Shown piece after piece: positions 33,163-41,685 of a DNA stretch of 51,385 nucleotides. A program made the position numbers and the translations under genes. How positions within the stretch are numbered: the stretch's first letter is position 1; the number at the start of each line of letters is the position of its first letter. Source of the stretch: JACKCP01 sp034007295 (GTDB lineage Bacteria; Desulfobacterota; Desulfobacteria; Desulfobacterales; JACKCP01); assembly GCA_034007295.1 (NCBI GenBank), contig JAVERC010000024.1, positions 1 to 51,385 of the forward strand. Direction: 5' to 3'. The notes beneath the pieces are model-generated. The model searched no databases. It was given only the letters and a program-made list of their open reading frames with translations, and was not told the origin of the DNA.

Positions 33163-35286
33163 TCATCCTTTTTTCATGGAAAGTGCAATCCGTTTTCTTT
33201 TTTCATCAACGGAAATAACTTTTACCATAACCTTCTGCTTTACCTTTACAACTTCCGAAGGCTCTTTAATAAATCTGTCTGCCATTTCGCTTATGTGAAC
33301 AAGGCCGTCCTGATGAACACCTATATCAACAAAAGCACCAAATTTTGTTACATTTGTTACAATTCCCGGAAGAGTCATGTTTTCTTCTAAATCGGAAATT
33401 GAATTTACACCCTCTCTAAAGGAAAAAACTTCAAAATCCTTTCTTGGATCACGGCCCGGTTTTGCAAGCTCATCAATTATGTCTTTTAATGTTGGAAGAC
33501 CGATATCTTTAGTAACATATAAATTCAGATCAATTTTAGCCCTTAAGTTTTTGTCTTTTATAAGATCAATTACCTTGCAGGAAAGGTCTTTGGCCATTTT
33601 TTCAACTATTTTATAGGATTCGGGATGAACAGCACTTGAATCAAGTGGATTTTCTCCATCAGAAATTCTTAAAAAACCTGCACACTGCTCAAAGGTTTTT
33701 GGTCCAAGTTTTGGAACTTTTTTAAGTTCTTTTCTGGAATCAAATCTTTTGTTGTCAGTCCTGTAATCTACTATTGCCTTTGCCATTTTAGGACCAAGAC
33801 CAGACACATATGAAAGAAGTTCTCTGCTCGCAAGATTTAAGTCAACCCCAACCTGGTTTACACAGGAAATTACCACATTATCAAGTTTTGATTTTAAAAG
33901 TTTCTGGTCAACATCATGCTGATACTGGCCTACCCCTATTGATTTTGGGTCAATTTTTACAAGTTCTGCCAGAGGATCCATAAGCCTTCTTCCAATAGAA
34001 ACAGCACCTCTTACAGTAAGATCATGGTCAGGAAATTCTTCCCTTGCAGTTTCAGAAGCTGAATAAACAGATGCTCCGCTTTCATCTGTAAGAATAACCG
34101 GAATTTTAAGATCAAGGGATTTTAAAAAAGCCTCGCTTTCCCTTCCGCCTGTTCCGTTTCCAACAGCAACAGCTTCAATTTTGTATTTTTCAGCTGCACT
34201 TATTACAAGTTTTTTTGCCTGTTCTTCCCTGTTTTTTTCAAAGGGAAAAATTATAAAATCTTCTTTTAAGTCTCCCTTGTCATCAAGAACAACAGTTTTA
34301 CATCCTGTTCTAAGGCCAGGATCAACTGCCATAATTTTTTTTCTTCCAAGTGGTGGAGCCATTAAAAGTTCTTTTAAATTTGATGCAAATACTTCAATTG
34401 CTTCAAGATCTGCCTTTTCTTTTAAGGAATTTTTTATTTCAGTTTCCATTGATGGAAGAATAAGTCTTTTGTATGAGTCTTCTATTGCCTCATTTACAAG
34501 AAATGAAGACTCAGCATTTCTTAGGTATTGTTTTTTCAGTATCTGAAGAGGCTTTGAGTCATCTGGTCTTATTGAAATTGAAAGAAAGCCAAGGCTGTGT
34601 CCCCTTAAAACAGCTAAAAGCCTGTGTCCGGGAAGTTTTGTTATTTCTTCTTCATAATCAAAATAATCTTTAAATTTTTGAGCCTCTTCCTGTTTTGCCT
34701 TTACAATCTTTGCCTTTAAAACAGATTCTTTATTAAAGATTTCCCTTATTTTTCCCCTTAAGTCAGAATTTTCCGAAACAATTTCTGCAATAATAAATTT
34801 TGCACCTTCAATTGCCTCATCTTCTGAATTTACACCTTTTTCAGGGTTAATAAAATTTTTTGCTTCCTTTAAAGGATCAAAACCTCCAATCTGGAGAAGA
34901 ATTTTTTCAGCAAGTCCAAGAAGTCCTTTTTCCTTTGCAATGGAGGCTTTTGTTCTTTTTTTAGGTCTGAACGGAAGATAAATATCTTCAAGTTCAGGAA
35001 GTGTTTTTGAGTTGATTACTTTTTTTTCAAGTTCAGGTGTAAGAACATTTTGTTCTTCAAGGGAGCTTAAAACAGCTTCCTTTCTTTTTTCAAGGGTTCT
35101 TATCTGTTCTAAAGTGTCCTTAATAAGACTTATCTTAACTTCATCAAGAGAGCCTGTTTTTTCTTTTCTGTACCTTGCGATAAAGGCAATTGTGGAGCCT
35201 TCCTGTAAAAGAAAGTCCACTGCTTCAATCTGATTTTTACTTATGTTTAAAATTTCTGATGCTTTTTGAGCTGCTGAAGTATTCAT
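33163..35286 (-). CDS. tex: Transcription accessory protein Tex
   Basis: Conserved nucleic-acid-binding protein. In order it has an N-terminal helical domain with FIARYRKEKTGSLDEVKI, a YqgF/RNase H-like domain (KKIMAVDPGLRTGCKTVVLD), helix-hairpin-helix segments (SGLGPKMAKAIVDYRTDN) and a C-terminal S1 RNA-binding domain (IVTNVTKFGAFVDIGVHQDG, then LVHISEMADRFI). The length of 707 residues is normal. Tex is linked to transcription regulation and RNA handling in several bacteria. The gene appears monocistronic and faces the unknown gene at 32529 tail to tail, with only 40 bases between them and no clear hairpin. Confidence 0.96.
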   Translation of the reverse strand: MNTSAAQKASEILNISKNQIEAVDFLLQEGSTIAFIARYRKEKTGSLDEVKISLIKDTLEQIRTLEKRKEAVLSSLEEQNVLTPELEKKVINSKTLPELEDIYLPFRPKKRTKASIAKEKGLLGLAEKILLQIGGFDPLKEAKNFINPEKGVNSEDEAIEGAKFIIAEIVSENSDLRGKIREIFNKESVLKAKIVKAKQEEAQKFKDYFDYEEEITKLPGHRLLAVLRGHSLGFLSISIRPDDSKPLQILKKQYLRNAESSFLVNEAIEDSYKRLILPSMETEIKNSLKEKADLEAIEVFASNLKELLMAPPLGRKKIMAVDPGLRTGCKTVVLDDKGDLKEDFIIFPFEKNREEQAKKLVISAAEKYKIEAVAVGNGTGGRESEAFLKSLDLKIPVILTDESGASVYSASETAREEFPDHDLTVRGAVSIGRRLMDPLAELVKIDPKSIGVGQYQHDVDQKLLKSKLDNVVISCVNQVGVDLNLASRELLSYVSGLGPKMAKAIVDYRTDNKRFDSRKELKKVPKLGPKTFEQCAGFLRISDGENPLDSSAVHPESYKIVEKMAKDLSCKVIDLIKDKNLRAKIDLNLYVTKDIGLPTLKDIIDELAKPGRDPRKDFEVFSFREGVNSISDLEENMTLPGIVTNVTKFGAFVDIGVHQDGLVHISEMADRFIKEPSEVVKVKQKVMVKVISVDEKRKRIALSMKKG

Positions 35287-35367
35287 TTAAAAGTCCGTTT
35301 CCAAATATATTGAACAGTTAAGAAATTTATCCCTGAACTCTTCTGTTTTCAATTTTGATTCCAGTTA

Positions 35368-36228
35368 TCAGTCTTTTCTTACATGAAGAAAAGAGGGAAA
35401 TCTTGGGATTTTATTTTTTGTAAAACCATAATATTTAAAAGTTACAATTGAATTTATTTTTGGGGGATCAGCCCTTTCAAAATCTGAAAAACCGGAACCA
35501 AGATTAAAAGTTATTCCGTTTTCAAGCTTAATTGTAAGGCTTCCCATCATATTCTTATATTTACCTTTACCCTCATTTACGGCAATAACAACACCTTCCA
35601 TATCACTGAAATTTTTAACTTTAAAAACCCAGGGAACTTTACCTTTATTGTAATTTTGATCAGGATTTTTAATAATTACGCCTTCACCGCCTTTTGATTC
35701 AATTTCCTTTAAAAATTTTTCAAGATGCTCTTTTCCTGTGCAGACTTTTTGAGGAATAATTTTGACATTTTTATTTGGATTGTTTTTAAACCAGATTTTT
35801 GCTTTTTCAAGGCGTTTTGGAAAATTTCCTTTTTGGTTTGGAACTTCAAAAATATTGTAAGTAATTTTTTCCCATGAATTATCCGGTATTTTTTTTAGAA
35901 CTGTTGACTGAATAAATTCAAAATCATTTCTTTTACTCCAAAGCTCACCGTCAAGTTCAAATGGAGGGAAATTTTTAATAAACCATTTTGGAGCATTTAT
36001 AATGTTTCCCTTTCTGGTCAAAAGATTTTTTCCATCCCAGTATCCTCTTATTCCATCTAGTTTTTCGCTCATATAAAAATCTTTAATTTTTTCATCGCCT
36101 TTGTAGACAAAAGCTTTTTGAAGCTGTGAACTGCTTGAAAAAGCATACGTCTGGGATAAAAAAATCATAAAGACAATTAAGTATTTTGCAGGATTTAAGA
36201 AAAATTGCATTTTATTCACCGATATCAT
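35368..36228 (-). CDS. Exported minimal ATP-dependent DNA ligase (LigE-like)
   Basis: A 286-residue minimal ligase. The nucleotidyltransferase motifs are in order: motif I SEKLDGIRG with the AMP-accepting Lys56, motif III ELDGELW near residue 95, motif IV GGEGVIIKNP near 180 and motif V WVFKVKNF. A compact OB-fold follows (DMEGVVIAVNEGKGKYKNMM and onward). Residues 8-30 (FFLNPAKYLIVFMIFLSQTY) form a signal peptide, the hallmark of LigE-type ligases thought to act on DNA in the periplasm. Initiation could be at Met1 or Met7. Its start overlaps the end of the Gcr-like gene by four bases (ATGA), so the two are translationally coupled. Confidence 0.88.
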   Translation of the reverse strand: MISVNKMQFFLNPAKYLIVFMIFLSQTYAFSSSSQLQKAFVYKGDEKIKDFYMSEKLDGIRGYWDGKNLLTRKGNIINAPKWFIKNFPPFELDGELWSKRNDFEFIQSTVLKKIPDNSWEKITYNIFEVPNQKGNFPKRLEKAKIWFKNNPNKNVKIIPQKVCTGKEHLEKFLKEIESKGGEGVIIKNPDQNYNKGKVPWVFKVKNFSDMEGVVIAVNEGKGKYKNMMGSLTIKLENGITFNLGSGFSDFERADPPKINSIVTFKYYGFTKNKIPRFPSFLHVRKD

Positions 36229-38249
36229 TTTTTGTCTTGTTCTCTTTTTGAATCAGGGGGAGGGAAAAACAATAATAAAGGCTTTTTTCTTACCTCGTGA
36301 CCGAATGAGCCCATGATTTTTGAAAAACTTGTTAGTTTTAAGTTTCTTGCTTTAAGTGCAATATAAAGAGCAAGTCCGAAACTTACCCATAAATTAAAGG
36401 ATGAAATAAGAAAAATATAAAAAAGGCAGGCTCCGATTTCAAAAATATAGGGCATATCTGCTGAAACTGCATATCCGAAATTTGCAGATGAAAATGCAAC
36501 ATGGCGGATATCAAGCGGAAGATTTGAAATGTAGCCAATATATGAAGTTGCTCCAAGAAGAACACCGAAAATAAAGTTTCCTGCTAAAGCTCCGTAGTTT
36601 TCGTCCATATAGTCGGAAAGCTTTGTTCTTGCCTTTAAAGGCAGGATTTTTTTGAGAATGGGATGTATTTTAAGTCTTTCCCCAAGGCCGAGATAATTTG
36701 CCCTGTTGTCGAAAAAACCCGCCACAAGTCCTGAAACAAAAAGCCAGACTCCTGCAATTGCCGCATGAAATACTGCAAGGCTTGCAATTGGTGTAAGCTC
36801 ATGTAAAAGATATTTGCTTTTTTCCTGAGAAATAAGAGAAATATCTGTATAATTTAAAAAGAACCATCCTATTGAAAAGGATAGTAAAATTGCTATTGAA
36901 ACATTACCCATAATTGCAATGAACTGTGATCTCGAAACCTGAATTAAAAGGCAGGCAAGGGTTCTTGGATTTGCTCCGCCGTGCTCTCCCTGCTGGAGTG
37001 CTCCTGCAATTCTTGATGCTGTCATTGCAGGCTGTTTTGTTGCAACTGTAAAATGGAGTATATGAATTATCATAAAACCAATTCCGTAGTTAAGGCATAC
37101 AAATACTGTTTCAGGAAAAGGAGTTAATCCAAGCTGGGTGATTTTTATTTTTATAAGTGCCATAAGAGCAATGAAAACTCCTCCGCCTGCACCTGAAAGA
37201 AACATCTGGAAATATTCTTTTCTGTTTTTTGTAATATAATGCTCGCCGTGGTCGCTTGCATTTTCTGTAATGCTTCTGGATAAAAGACTGATATTCTGGT
37301 TTATCAGGGATTTAACGCTGTATCTTTCCTTGCTTGCTTTGACAAGTCTTGTAAAAAGCTCCACTGCGGTTTTTTTGGAAATATCAGGTGAAGCTGGATT
37401 TAAAAGATTTAAAATTCTGTTTATTCTGTCAAGGGTCTGGTCAAGTCTTTCAAGGAGATATGAAAGTGATATGCTTGTTCCTTTTGTAACAGATTTTTTT
37501 CTGAAATTTTTAACTGCAAGCATGCACTGCTCCAGAAGAACCCTTGCATGGGAATCGTCTTCAAGCTCGCTTAGTTCTCCTGAAATCCATTTTTCATAAT
37601 TTCTGCAATAATTTGAAATTTCCCTTTGAAGAGCAACAAATGCCGAGTCTCTTTCAACAATTGCAGGCTCAATTCTAACAAGATCTTTTTCAAGTTCTTC
37701 TGCCGCAATCCAGATTGCTAGCATTTCAAGTGCATAAAGAAGCTCGGTTATTGTTTTTGAAAGAATTTTAAATTCTTCTCCCGGCTTTTGATTCCAGAGT
37801 ATTCCAAATAGTTGAAGCCATGTTTCTTCAGGTATTTCTTTTACCCATTGATGATCTTTTTGTTTTTTAAATATAATTGAAAGTGCATCTGAGAGGCTGT
37901 TTTTGTTTAAAGGAGCAGGATTTATATGCTCATATATTCTGTTTATAAGCTCACGCATAAACCCCTGTCTTGAAAAAAGGCCAAGAACTGCAAAGGCAAG
38001 GAAATAATTTGCTTTTTTAAGCCAGCCTCTAAGAATTTCTCCAAGTTTTTCATCTGCAGACGGGTTTTGTTTTAATGCATTTTCAAGTTCAATTATTTTA
38101 TTTTTTACATAATCTTTGTCGTCTGGAGAGGGCGGTCTTATAAACTCTGCAATTAATTTCAGAATTTCAACAGGTTGGGTATTTTCAGATAAAACTTCAT
38201 CAATTATTTTTGCAGGTGTTTTTGTTTTTTTTGAGAAAAAGAGTTTCAT
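36225..38249 (-). CDS. Gcr-family (SpecificRecomb) membrane protein
   Basis: A 674-residue protein with a soluble helical N-terminal half (about residues 1-340) and a C-terminal half with several membrane segments, including FLSGAGGGVFIALMALIKIK and SFNLWVSFGLALYIALKARN. The conserved SGLVAGFFDNRANYLGLGER, then KIHPILKKILP, identifies the family annotated as gonococcal site-specific recombinase Gcr (SpecificRecomb). Despite that name, the sequence has no serine or tyrosine recombinase active site that I can see and looks like an integral membrane protein. It is translationally coupled to the downstream ligase gene, which hints at a joint role in DNA passage or repair at the envelope; that is inference. 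The ribosome site is weak. Confidence 0.75.
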   Translation of the reverse strand: MKLFFSKKTKTPAKIIDEVLSENTQPVEILKLIAEFIRPPSPDDKDYVKNKIIELENALKQNPSADEKLGEILRGWLKKANYFLAFAVLGLFSRQGFMRELINRIYEHINPAPLNKNSLSDALSIIFKKQKDHQWVKEIPEETWLQLFGILWNQKPGEEFKILSKTITELLYALEMLAIWIAAEELEKDLVRIEPAIVERDSAFVALQREISNYCRNYEKWISGELSELEDDSHARVLLEQCMLAVKNFRKKSVTKGTSISLSYLLERLDQTLDRINRILNLLNPASPDISKKTAVELFTRLVKASKERYSVKSLINQNISLLSRSITENASDHGEHYITKNRKEYFQMFLSGAGGGVFIALMALIKIKITQLGLTPFPETVFVCLNYGIGFMIIHILHFTVATKQPAMTASRIAGALQQGEHGGANPRTLACLLIQVSRSQFIAIMGNVSIAILLSFSIGWFFLNYTDISLISQEKSKYLLHELTPIASLAVFHAAIAGVWLFVSGLVAGFFDNRANYLGLGERLKIHPILKKILPLKARTKLSDYMDENYGALAGNFIFGVLLGATSYIGYISNLPLDIRHVAFSSANFGYAVSADMPYIFEIGACLFYIFLISSFNLWVSFGLALYIALKARNLKLTSFSKIMGSFGHEVRKKPLLLFFPPPDSKREQDKK

Positions 38250-38286
38250 TTTTAAGCTTTACTTTTTCATATTCAGGAATTTTTAC

Positions 38287-38763
38287 TCACTGTTTCAGGG
38301 AGCAAAGGGTTTCAAAGACTTTTTTCGCATGTTCCTTTACTTTTACCTTGTCCCATATTTCAATTATTTCAAGATCAGGTGAAAGAAGAAAAGTTGATCT
38401 TACAACTCCCATATATTCTTTTCCATACATTTTTTTAAGCTGCCATACGCCGTATTTTTCCATTACTTCATGTTCATGATCAGATAAAAGCTCAACTTTT
38501 AAGTTGTGTTTGTTTATAAAATTTGAATGGGATTTTTCCGTGTCAGGACTTATCCCTATAATTACTGCATCATTTTGTTTGAAAGAGTCTGTAAGTTCTG
38601 AAAAATCTATTGCCTCCTGGGTGCATCCCTTTGTGTTGTCCTTTGGGTAAAAATACAAGACAATATATTTGTTTTTAAAATCTGAAAGAGAAACATCTTT
38701 TCCGTCTTTGTTTTTAAGGGTGAATAAAGGAGCCTTGTCACCTTTTTTCAGAGTTTCGGCCAT
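38287..38763 (-). CDS. bcp: Thiol peroxidase Bcp (peroxiredoxin Q)
   Basis: Cytoplasmic peroxiredoxin that reduces hydroperoxides. PLFTLKNKDGKDVSLSDFKN precedes the active-site segment YFYPKDNTKGCTQEA with the peroxidatic Cys47. The resolving Cys often found five residues later is replaced by Ile (AIDF), so it works either as a 1-Cys enzyme or with the Cys near the C terminus (ETLCSLKQ). Length 158 is normal. AAGGAGA precedes the ATG. It is 37 bases upstream of the Gcr-like gene on the same strand and may be co-transcribed. Confidence 0.94.
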   Translation of the reverse strand: MAETLKKGDKAPLFTLKNKDGKDVSLSDFKNKYIVLYFYPKDNTKGCTQEAIDFSELTDSFKQNDAVIIGISPDTEKSHSNFINKHNLKVELLSDHEHEVMEKYGVWQLKKMYGKEYMGVVRSTFLLSPDLEIIEIWDKVKVKEHAKKVFETLCSLKQ

Positions 38764-38780
38764 ATTTTTTCTCCTTAATT

Positions 38781-39080
38781 TAGCTTATGAATGGAAACGG
38801 TGTTTTCCGGCCGTTTCCATGTCAGGTTAACAAAAGACTTCAGTATCCTTAAAGGTTGATTTTTTAGTAACTATTCAGCTGAAAATTCAGAAAAAGCCAG
38901 TTCGCTGACGGATGCTGGATTTTTTCTGAGCCGGTTTCAGGAGATGTTTTTTTATCTCCTGCCTCGGAGCTTAAGCGAGAATGAGGCTCAGAAAGGATGC
39001 AGCATCCGTTTTGATTTAAAATGAACAGTTAAATTTTTTAACGAAATGAACAAAAAATTCTCGTTTCCGGGCAATCACTA
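38781..39080. repeat. MITE-like repeat copy D, enlarged to about 300 bp by an internal palindrome
   Basis: The left end (TAGCTTATGAATGGAAACGG, then TGTCAGG and TATCCTTAAAGGTTGATTTT) and the right end (AAATTCTCGTTTCCGGGCAATCACTA) match the family. About 120 extra bases split the copy near its centre and contain the nested palindrome at 38909-39008. It fills most of the 352-base gap between serC and bcp. A degenerate fragment (TTTTTCGCCAATAACGGC) lies just to its right, at the serC stop. Confidence 0.65.
38909..39008. repeat. Nested 100-bp palindrome inside repeat copy D
   Basis: Three concentric perfect arm pairs are visible: CGGATGCTG (38909-38917) with CAGCATCCG (39000-39008), CTGAGCC (38926-38932) with GGCTCAG (38985-38991), and CAGGAGAT (38938-38945) with ATCTCCTG (38954-38961). 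The inner loop is GTTTTTTT. Together they can fold as one long cruciform or hairpin, in DNA or RNA. Confidence 0.8.
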
Positions 39081-39115
39081 TTTAGTAAATATTCAGCTTT
39101 TTCGCCAATAACGGC

Positions 39116-40201
39116 TTAGGAATTCTGCTTTTTAAAATCCTCCATGAATTTACAAAGAGTTTTTACTCCCTCAAGGGGCATTGCATTGTAAACTGAAGCT
39201 CTTATTCCCCCTGCAATTCTGTGTCCTTTTAATCCCCCAAGTCCGTTTTCAAGGGCAAGTGCAATAAATTTACTTTCAAGGCCTTCGCTTAAAAGACGAA
39301 AAGTCACATTCATGAGAGATCTGTCTTCTTTTTGAGCTGTTCCCTTATAAAAGCCTTTGCTTTCATCAATAGTATTGTAAAGGTAATCAGACTTTTCTTT
39401 ATTTATGGCAGCCATGTTTTCAAGGCCTCCGATTTCTTCCTCAATCCATTTTAAAACAAGCTCGCAGCAGTAAATTGAAAAAGTTGACGGAGTATTGTGC
39501 ATGGAATCTTTTTTTACATAGGTTCTGTAATTTAACATTGTTGGAATATTTTCGGGGATAAGATCAAGCATTTTGTCTTTTATAAGAAGAAGAGCTGTTC
39601 CTGAAGGCCCGATATTTTTCTGGATTCCGGCATAAATTACACCAAATTTTTCAATATCAAGTGGTCTGCTTAAAATATCTGAGCACATGTCTGAAATAAT
39701 TGGAATTTCAGTGTCTGGAATACTCTGATACTGGGTTCCCCTGATTGTGTTGTTTGTTGTTATGTGAAGAAAGGCAGAATCTTTTTCTGTTTTAAATTCT
39801 TTTGGAATATATGAAAAATCCTTATCTTTGGAAGAAGCTGTAATTTTTATATTTTTGCCCTGAATCTGTGCTTCTTCAATTGCTTTTGTTGACCATGTTC
39901 CAGTATTTATATATTCGCCTTTTTTTCCATCAGGAAGAAAATTCATTGGAACCATTGCAAACTGAAGGCTTGCGCCTCCTGGAACAAAAATCACATGCCA
40001 TGAGTCATCAAGGTTATAAAGTCTTTTTATTCTTGTTTTGGAAGACTCTAAAATATCCATGAAGTCTTTTGATCTGTGGCTTATTTCTATTATGGACATT
40101 CCTGTATTGTTGTAATTTAGAAAATCTTTCTGAATCTGTTTTAAAACCGGTAAAGGCTGAACAGCCGGCCCAGGATTGAAATTGAAAATTCTTTTTTCCA
40201 T
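39116..40201 (-). CDS. serC: Phosphoserine aminotransferase SerC
   Basis: PLP-dependent enzyme that converts 3-phosphohydroxypyruvate to phosphoserine in serine synthesis, and also acts in pyridoxine synthesis in some bacteria. RIFNFNPGPAVQPLPVLKQI, the conserved FVPGGASLQFAMVPMNFL and the PLP-lysine region VIYAGIQKNIGPSGTALL are present. The C-terminal end contains HRIAGGIRASVYNAMPLEGV. The length of 361 is standard. AGGCAGGT precedes the ATG. It is divergent from hisD, sharing a 120-base intergenic region. Confidence 0.96.
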   Translation of the reverse strand: MEKRIFNFNPGPAVQPLPVLKQIQKDFLNYNNTGMSIIEISHRSKDFMDILESSKTRIKRLYNLDDSWHVIFVPGGASLQFAMVPMNFLPDGKKGEYINTGTWSTKAIEEAQIQGKNIKITASSKDKDFSYIPKEFKTEKDSAFLHITTNNTIRGTQYQSIPDTEIPIISDMCSDILSRPLDIEKFGVIYAGIQKNIGPSGTALLLIKDKMLDLIPENIPTMLNYRTYVKKDSMHNTPSTFSIYCCELVLKWIEEEIGGLENMAAINKEKSDYLYNTIDESKGFYKGTAQKEDRSLMNVTFRLLSEGLESKFIALALENGLGGLKGHRIAGGIRASVYNAMPLEGVKTLCKFMEDFKKQNS

Positions 40202-40320
40202 TTTTTTAAACCTGCCTTAAAGTATTTTGTCCTAAAAAATATGTAATTACTTAAAAACTTGTGATAAAGAGCTTTTATCATAAGTTTAAAATATTTAATA
40301 ATAAAATAACGGTGCATAAA

Positions 40321-41622
40321 ATGAAGATATATAATTATCCTTCAGAGGAAGCTTTTGAAAGAATTGAAAAAGTTAAAAGCCGGGGAATCGGTGATACTCC
40401 TGAATTAAATTCTCAGGTTTTGGCAATTTTGGAAGATGTAAAAAAAAGGGGAGATGATGCTGTAATTGAATATACAAACAGATTTGATTCTCCTGATTTG
40501 AAAAAAGAAAATCTTGAAGTTACAGGGGATGAAATTGAGGAAGCCTTGAAACTTGTTTCAAATGATTTTAAAAAATCTTTGGAAAGAGCTGTTTCACAGA
40601 TTTCTTCCTTTCATGAAAAACAAAAAAAAGTGTCATACATTGATACCGCAAGAAACGGAGTTCTTTTAGGACAGATTGTAACTCCTGTTCAGTCGGCTGC
40701 TGTTTATGTTCCAGGAGCAAAAGGCGGAGAAACTCCTCTTGTTTCAACTGTTTTAATGGGAGGTGTTCCAGCAAAGATTGCCGGAGTTGAAAAACTTGTT
40801 ATGGTTACTCCTCCAACTGCTGAAGGAAAAATAAATCCATACCTTCTTGCAGCTGCCCATTATGTAGGGTTTGACCATATTTACAAGACAGGAAGTGCCT
40901 GGGCTGTAGCAGCTTTAGCCTATGGAACAGATACAATTTCTCCTGCAGATGTAATAGTCGGCCCTGGAAATATTTATGTAACAATAGCCAAAAAAATGGT
41001 TTCCGGGATTGTTGGGATAGACATGATAGCAGGACCAAGCGAAATTCTTGTTATTGCCGACTCAACAGGTGATCCTGAATTTATTGCAGCTGATCTTCTT
41101 TCCCAGGCCGAACATGATGTGATGGCATCGTCAATTCTTGTTACCCCTGATATGGAACTTGCCAGAAAAGTAAAGGATGCAGTTGAACGAAGAATCAAAA
41201 ATCTTTCAAGAGCTGAAATTGCACTTAAATCCTCAGATGATTACGGAATTATTCTTGTCACAGAGTCTCTTGATCAGGCATTTGAGCTTTCCAATTTCTT
41301 TGCTCCCGAGCATCTTGAGCTTATGATTGAAGAGCCTCTTGTGAATCTTTCAAAAATAAAAAATGCAGGGGCTGTTTTTGCAGGGAAATACACTCCAGAG
41401 CCGATGGGAGATTATATTGCAGGGCCAAACCATGTTCTCCCAACAGGAAGAACTGCAAGGTTTTCTTCTGCACTTTCAGTTGATAATTTCATTAAGAAAA
41501 CAAGCCTTATTCATTATTCAAAAAAGGCTCTTGAAGAAGAGGCGGAGCACGTAATAAGACTTGCAGGTATTGAAGGTCTTGATGCCCATGCCGAGTCTGT
41601 AAGGGTACGAACAGAAAAATAG
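40321..41622 (+). CDS. hisD: Histidinol dehydrogenase HisD
   Basis: Zinc-dependent enzyme that catalyses the last two oxidations of histidine synthesis. I start it at ATG 40321 (433 residues, MKIYNYPSEEAFERIEKVKS), which matches family length. An in-frame GTG at 40261 would add 20 residues without homology or a ribosome site. Signatures are PVQSAAVYVPGAKGGETPLV, GPGNIYVTIAKKMVSGIVGI, AGPSEILVIAD, QAEHD and FAPEHLELM; the GPGN, Glu/His and PEH residues supply NAD and zinc binding. It is a single gene, followed by a clear terminator; no other his genes are nearby. Confidence 0.96.
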   Translation: MKIYNYPSEEAFERIEKVKSRGIGDTPELNSQVLAILEDVKKRGDDAVIEYTNRFDSPDLKKENLEVTGDEIEEALKLVSNDFKKSLERAVSQISSFHEKQKKVSYIDTARNGVLLGQIVTPVQSAAVYVPGAKGGETPLVSTVLMGGVPAKIAGVEKLVMVTPPTAEGKINPYLLAAAHYVGFDHIYKTGSAWAVAALAYGTDTISPADVIVGPGNIYVTIAKKMVSGIVGIDMIAGPSEILVIADSTGDPEFIAADLLSQAEHDVMASSILVTPDMELARKVKDAVERRIKNLSRAEIALKSSDDYGIILVTESLDQAFELSNFFAPEHLELMIEEPLVNLSKIKNAGAVFAGKYTPEPMGDYIAGPNHVLPTGRTARFSSALSVDNFIKKTSLIHYSKKALEEEAEHVIRLAGIEGLDAHAESVRVRTEK

Positions 41623-41644
41623 TGTCAGTTTGTCAGAATCTTTA

Positions 41645-41671
41645 AAAGCCCTCGAAAAATTTGAGGGCTTT
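41645..41671. terminator. Bidirectional Rho-independent terminator between hisD and the CDF gene
   Basis: AAAGCCCTC (41645-41653) and GAGGGCTTT (41663-41671) form a perfect nine-base-pair stem around a nine-base loop. The stem ends in A and T, which gives short U runs in either direction. It sits 22 bases after hisD and 14 bases from the stop of the converging transporter gene. Confidence 0.75.
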
Positions 41672-41685
41672 AAGTTCCGGTAAAT

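Noticed and set aside
36225..38249. Site-specific recombinase implying a mobile island
   Set aside because: The Gcr name is historical. The protein is membrane-embedded with no serine or tyrosine recombinase motif visible, and there are no phage genes or attachment repeats around it.
40261..40320. Twenty-residue extension of HisD from GTG 40261
   Set aside because: No ribosome site and no family similarity; the ATG at 40321 gives the normal length.
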